From the NCBI GenBank assembly GCA_035578005.1, contig DATJYK010000362.1, forward strand, positions 1-18,768: a DNA stretch of 18,768 bases. The letters are read 5' to 3'. Shown here in pieces: positions 15,551 through 18,768 of this stretch. The DNA comes from Gp13-AA77 sp035578005 (GTDB taxonomy: Bacteria; Acidobacteriota; Terriglobia; UBA7540). The notes beneath the pieces were generated by a model, which searched no databases, had not been told where the DNA came from, and worked only from the letters and a program-made list of their open reading frames with translations. The translations under genes and the position numbers were made by a program. The first letter of the stretch is position 1; every line of letters begins with the position of its first letter.

Positions 15551-16152
15551 TGACTGTGATTTTGATCTGGCCTTTCGGCAGTTCCATGCAAACGGGAAGG
15601 TGTCGTCGCCAACGACGCGAGAGTCAAACCGTCGACTTCAAACGCGGCGTTTTCGTGTGGAGAGAACCGCTTGCGCGGCCGCCACTTCGGCAAAGAAGCG
15701 GTGGAAGCCGCTCTCGCCGCGGCGCTGCCGCTGCCATCGATGGCGCTCAGAGCCCCCTACGCCCTTGGTGACGATCAACGCTGCAAGGCACTTGATGCGC
15801 CCATGTCCGTCGGCGGCCTTACAAGCGTCCCACGTTCTGCGTGATACCACCCCCGCGACTTCGTAATCTTGCGCTGCCAATCTATGGGCAAGTGCCAGAA
15901 CGCCAGCATCCGCATTTCGGCAGCAGCCTCCGGCACAAAGAGCAAAGGTTTGGCGCAAGGGTTCAAGCTTGGCTTGCCCGGCCGTCGCCAACTGCTGTGA
16001 AATGTGTCTTACCCTGCCAGACGGTCCTGACTCGTGTCCCAGCAAGTAGATCACGCGCTAAGCAGGCTGGATGGAATCTCACTTGCCTTCTTTTGGCTGT
16101 GAGCAGTGCGATCAGTTGAAAGCACCGCTTGCTTAGAGAACGGGAGGACACC
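15551..16152. other. About 600 bp without a convincing gene
   Basis: The stretch between the outer-membrane factor and the next gene. A 73-codon frame begins at ATG 15550 and overlaps the stop of the preceding gene, but it is Arg-rich, has no family motif and is probably not a gene. On the minus strand (about 15833-15913) one frame reads LALAHRLAAQDYEVAGVVSR, which looks like the first strand-helix-strand of a Rossmann protein. The flanking sequence does not continue the fold, so at most this is a relic. No clear terminator is seen behind the efflux operon. Confidence 0.4.
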
Positions 16153-17247
16153 ATGACGAGTGACAGAACTCCACGGAACCTTTCCGATTGGCCTTCCGGC
16201 CCTGTTGCCGTGCAGAGGCACTTTGACCAGCACCGAGCGCGGCCGAGGCCCCAACCGATGCCTGAGAGTTATCAAAACGAGACCGTAGTTGACCGCACGA
16301 AGAGATCCCCGGAGATCGACCGTTTTGAAAGCGTCTCTAGCCACGGGCCGAGACCCAGGCTGGAGCTCGCAATCTGTCTCCCCCTGCTAATTGCTCCGTT
16401 CCTGAAGGCGGCAGATCTCAAATCCGAGACTCTCCGGGCATGGGATGCTTATGTGGGCCAAGCGCAGGCGCGCGCGGAGGAACGTGTCAGCGGGCAATCC
16501 CCCTTCCTGTGGGTAGATGGCAATCCGAAGCTGATCGAGCGAGTGCGGGCGGGCGAGGTCGTGGCTGAACCTGAGGGCGGCGAAAGTCCACATGCAGTGC
16601 CGCACGGACTGATCCACGACTGGGTGGGCGCAGTATTTGTTCCAAATGCCAAGCTCGATGACGTAACCAGCGTGCTGAACGAATACGAGCACTATAAGGA
16701 ATTCTATTGGCCTATGGTAGCTGAATCCAGCCTACTCGAGGACGCACCTTATCGTGAATCAGTGAGGCTGCTGATGGTTCAAAGGGCATATTCCGTCACC
16801 GCGGCCGTCGAGGCGGACGACGCAATCCAAATGGTGAGGCTGGATGCGGACAGAGCGTACATCCTGAGTGCTTCCCTGTGCGTGCACGCGATCGCTGATT
16901 ACGGCAAAGCGGGCGCGCACGCTCTCCCGGAGGATCACGGACCCGGTTACGTCTGGCGGACGTTTACCGTGACCCGCCTTGAACAGCGAGACGGTGGAAC
17001 GTACGTCGAAATGGAAATGATTGCGCTGAGCCGCGGCATTCCTTGGGAGTTCCGTTGGCTGATGCAGCCCCTTGCGGAACGCCTGCCACGGAACCTGGTG
17101 GCTGCGATGGTTTCCGACACGCGAACCGCCGTAAACCAAGAAAGGGCAGCAGCCTCTTTGAAGGGCGCCGTTGCCGCGCAATCATTCGCGCGCGATGACC
17201 CGAATAAGTCGCAACCAGGAGGTGTGCTCGCGCGATCCAACAGGTGA
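16153..17247 (+). CDS. Conserved secreted or membrane-anchored protein of unknown function (SRPBCC-like)
   Basis: A 364-residue protein; GGGAGG (16142-16147) lies 5 nt before the ATG at 16153, which decides the start over a TTG at 16129. The first 70 residues are polar and rich in Arg, Pro and His. A hydrophobic segment (about 71-83, LELAICLPLLIAPFL) then resembles a late signal sequence. The rest looks like a compact alpha/beta domain with AWDAYVGQAQARAEERV, HDWVGAVFVP, the block NEYEHYKEFYWPMV, GPGYVWRTFTVTRLEQRDGG and EMEMIALSRGIPWEFRWL. This resembles a family of acidobacterial hypothetical proteins that I recall, with START/SRPBCC-like features such as a strand-rich core and a final helix. 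Role unknown. The long N-terminal extension before the signal is odd. Confidence 0.75.
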   Translation: MTSDRTPRNLSDWPSGPVAVQRHFDQHRARPRPQPMPESYQNETVVDRTKRSPEIDRFESVSSHGPRPRLELAICLPLLIAPFLKAADLKSETLRAWDAYVGQAQARAEERVSGQSPFLWVDGNPKLIERVRAGEVVAEPEGGESPHAVPHGLIHDWVGAVFVPNAKLDDVTSVLNEYEHYKEFYWPMVAESSLLEDAPYRESVRLLMVQRAYSVTAAVEADDAIQMVRLDADRAYILSASLCVHAIADYGKAGAHALPEDHGPGYVWRTFTVTRLEQRDGGTYVEMEMIALSRGIPWEFRWLMQPLAERLPRNLVAAMVSDTRTAVNQERAAASLKGAVAAQSFARDDPNKSQPGGVLARSNR

Positions 17248-17444
17248 TACGGACGTCGGCGATGAAGCGATGAAGCGCGTGTCGGTTCGCGACTGAGTTC
17301 CTGCCTGCAGCGGTTATAACCACACTTTGATCGACGGGAGACAATCGGAAACTCCCCGCGAGAGCCATCCAGCACGGCGAACTCACCCACCACACGCTTG
17401 CCGACCGCGAGAAGAGCAATTTCTAGCGCGCTCTTGCCCAAGTC

Positions 17445-17564
17445 ACGGCCGCTCAAGCAGTGCTCTCCGCCGACCTCTGCCAGCTCAATTACCGTATCCA
17501 TTTCCGGCGGCTGAACGGCACGCTCTTGCGGAGTGTCTTTGGCAAGTGAAAGATGGGTCCGCAT
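17445..17564 (-). pseudogene. Possible C-terminal relic of an insertion-sequence integrase
   Basis: The minus-strand frame from 17564 reads RTHLSLAKDTPQERAVQPPE, then MDTVIELAEVGG. This resembles tails of acidobacterial DDE integrases/transposases as I remember them, which usually end in GGLHHRYER-type sequence. Here the ending has diverged (GGEHCLSGRDLG) and the frame runs on without the expected stop. No catalytic domain or terminal inverted repeats were found near it. The resemblance is from memory only. Confidence 0.28.
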
Positions 17565-17576
17565 TAAGGGCTGCTA

Positions 17577-17582
17577 TATAAT
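17577..17582 (+). promoter_or_regulatory. -10 box of a probable leaderless comM promoter
   Basis: A perfect TATAAT ends only 8 nt before the comM ATG (17591). Transcription would start at about 17589-17591, at or next to the start codon. No Shine-Dalgarno sequence precedes the ATG, which agrees with leaderless translation. The -35 region (around 17554-17559, TGGGTC) is poor. Confidence 0.45.
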
Positions 17583-17590
17583 TGACCGGC

Positions 17591-18768
17591 ATGCTTTATA
17601 AGACTTTCAGTGCGGCCGTTTTCGGCATCGATGCCTACCCGGTGGAAGTAGAAGTAGACGTCTCGGCTGGCCAAGGCTATTTCACCACCGTTGGGTTGCC
17701 GGACGCCGCCGTGCGCGAAAGCCGCGAGCGTATCAAGTCGGCCATCAAGAACTGTGGCCTCGAATTTCCCTTCCAAAACATTACGGTGAATCTCGCGCCG
17801 GCAGATATTAAGAAGGAAGGCTCCGGGTTTGACCTGGCAATTGCCCTCGGCATCCTGGGCACCACCGGAGTGCTTCTGAAGAATGACCTCAACGGTTCGC
17901 TCTTTCTCGCCGAGTTGTCGCTCGACGGAAGCTTGCGGCCCATCAAAGGCGCGCTCTCCATCGCCTCGATGGCGCGTCAGAAGAAGATTCGCCGATTGGT
18001 AGTGCCGGCCGAAAACGCTTGTGAGGCTGCGGTGGTGGAGGGAGTTGACGTTTACGGGTTGAAGTCGCTTCCTGAAGTGCTTGACCTCATCAATGAGACG
18101 CGCGAGTTCAAGCCTACCCTCGCAAAGCGTTCGGAGTTGTTGGCGCATGTGAATCAATACGCGGTTGATTTTCGCGACGTGAAGGGCCAGATGCACGCCA
18201 AGCGCGCCATCGAGGTGGCGGCTGCCGGGGCACACAACATCTTGATGATCGGTCCGCCAGGCGCGGGCAAGACGATGCTGGCCAAGCGCATTCCCACTAT
18301 TCTGCCGCCGCTCAACTTTGTGGAGGCGCTCGAGACCACCAAGATTCACAGTGTGGCAGGAGTGCTCGATCCCGGCATTGGATTGGTTGTTGAGCGGCCC
18401 TTTCGCGCCCCGCATCACACCATTTCGGATGCAGGACTGATTGGCGGCGGCGCGATTCCCCGACCGGGTGAAGTGAGCTTGGCGCACTATGGTGTCCTCT
18501 TCTTGGACGAACTGCCGGAGTTTGAGCGCCACGTGCTGGAGGTCTTACGCCAACCTTTGGAAGACGGGCACGTAACCATTGCACGGGCAGCCATGTCACT
18601 CACCTTTCCGGCTCGATTCATGTTGGCGGCCGCGATGAACCCCTGTCCCTGCGGTTATTTTAACGACTCTTCGCGCGAGTGCACCTGTACTCCGCCTCTT
18701 GTTCAACGTTACGTCGCCAAGATTTCCGGCCCGCTGCTTGACCGTATCGACATTCACATCGATATGCC
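17591..18768 (+). CDS. comM: ComM/YifB-type Mg-chelatase-like AAA+ ATPase (3' end beyond the window)
   Basis: The first 392 codons of a protein usually about 510 residues long; it runs off the right edge. The N-terminal ChlI-like domain (1-165) starts MLYKTFSAAVFGIDAYPVEV and contains VGLPDAAVRESRERIKSAI and PADIKKEGSGFDLAIALGIL. The AAA+ module has Walker A GPPGAGKT (221-228) and Walker B VLFLDE (302-307). The segment MNPCPCGYF with further cysteines (ECTC) follows. In naturally transformable bacteria ComM is a hexameric helicase that promotes branch migration during recombination of incoming DNA. The family is widespread, so competence cannot be concluded from this gene alone. The start is fixed by the conserved MLYKTFSAAV. 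Confidence 0.93.
   Translation, partial: MLYKTFSAAVFGIDAYPVEVEVDVSAGQGYFTTVGLPDAAVRESRERIKSAIKNCGLEFPFQNITVNLAPADIKKEGSGFDLAIALGILGTTGVLLKNDLNGSLFLAELSLDGSLRPIKGALSIASMARQKKIRRLVVPAENACEAAVVEGVDVYGLKSLPEVLDLINETREFKPTLAKRSELLAHVNQYAVDFRDVKGQMHAKRAIEVAAAGAHNILMIGPPGAGKTMLAKRIPTILPPLNFVEALETTKIHSVAGVLDPGIGLVVERPFRAPHHTISDAGLIGGGAIPRPGEVSLAHYGVLFLDELPEFERHVLEVLRQPLEDGHVTIARAAMSLTFPARFMLAAAMNPCPCGYFNDSSRECTCTPPLVQRYVAKISGPLLDRIDIHIDM

Larger units (their letters stand above)
17248..17590. other. Gene-poor spacer ahead of comM
   Basis: About 340 bp. A small direct repeat GATGAAGC lies near 17262-17277. The right half carries a possible transposase-tail relic on the minus strand (listed separately) and the comM promoter element. 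A long minus-strand frame crosses the stretch and runs into the preceding gene, but most of it lacks protein-like features. Confidence 0.4.

Noticed and set aside
15550..15771. A 73-codon frame overlapping the stop of the outer-membrane factor
   Set aside because: The stop/start overlap is attractive, but the product is Arg-rich with no motif and the possible GGAGG is too far from the ATG.

Overview
The window most resembles an Acidobacteriota chromosome, probably from the Terriglobia side and possibly from a metagenome. The pointers are a permease of the acidobacterial duplicated orphan permease type (ADOP), a conserved secreted protein of a kind I associate with this phylum, a STAS protein in front of an RND pump, moderately high GC, and repeat-rich intergenic DNA. 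This assignment is an inference; there is no rRNA or marker gene to settle it. I found no tRNA, rRNA, CRISPR array or intact insertion sequence.

Layout. Positions 1-251 hold a likely terminator for a gene off the left edge, a heptamer repeat array and a CRP/FNR-like palindrome, followed by the ADOP permease (252-2705, +). About 700 bp without a recognisable gene follow. A minus-strand block runs from 8498 down to 3410: a Gfo/Idh/MocA oxidoreductase of the lipid-A-associated type, a TonB-like protein, an unlisted 34-residue membrane peptide, miaA, hfq and hflX. The miaA-hfq-hflX order is the one known from E. coli. hflX appears to start at an ATT codon with its Shine-Dalgarno sequence inside the end of hfq.

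A 178-bp nested inverted repeat lies between the oxidoreductase and the plus-strand block. That block is a STAS-domain protein (8913), an RND efflux adaptor (9365), an RND pump of the AcrB/MexF type (10777) and an outer-membrane factor (13982), together a complete tripartite efflux operon. The adaptor-pump gap is built largely of degenerate 7-bp repeats, and a 51-bp palindromic element sits in frame inside the N-terminal coding part of the outer-membrane factor.

After a roughly 600-bp gene-poor stretch come a conserved secreted protein of unknown role (16153-17247), a possible transposase-tail relic, and the first three quarters of a ComM/YifB AAA+ ATPase gene (from 17591), which runs off the right edge and may be leaderless.

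No clear new defence or biosynthetic system is present. The most unusual content is the small-repeat biology (heptamer arrays, nested palindromes, the in-frame palindrome in a lipoprotein signal region) and the translation-start features (ATT start, hidden overlapping microprotein).
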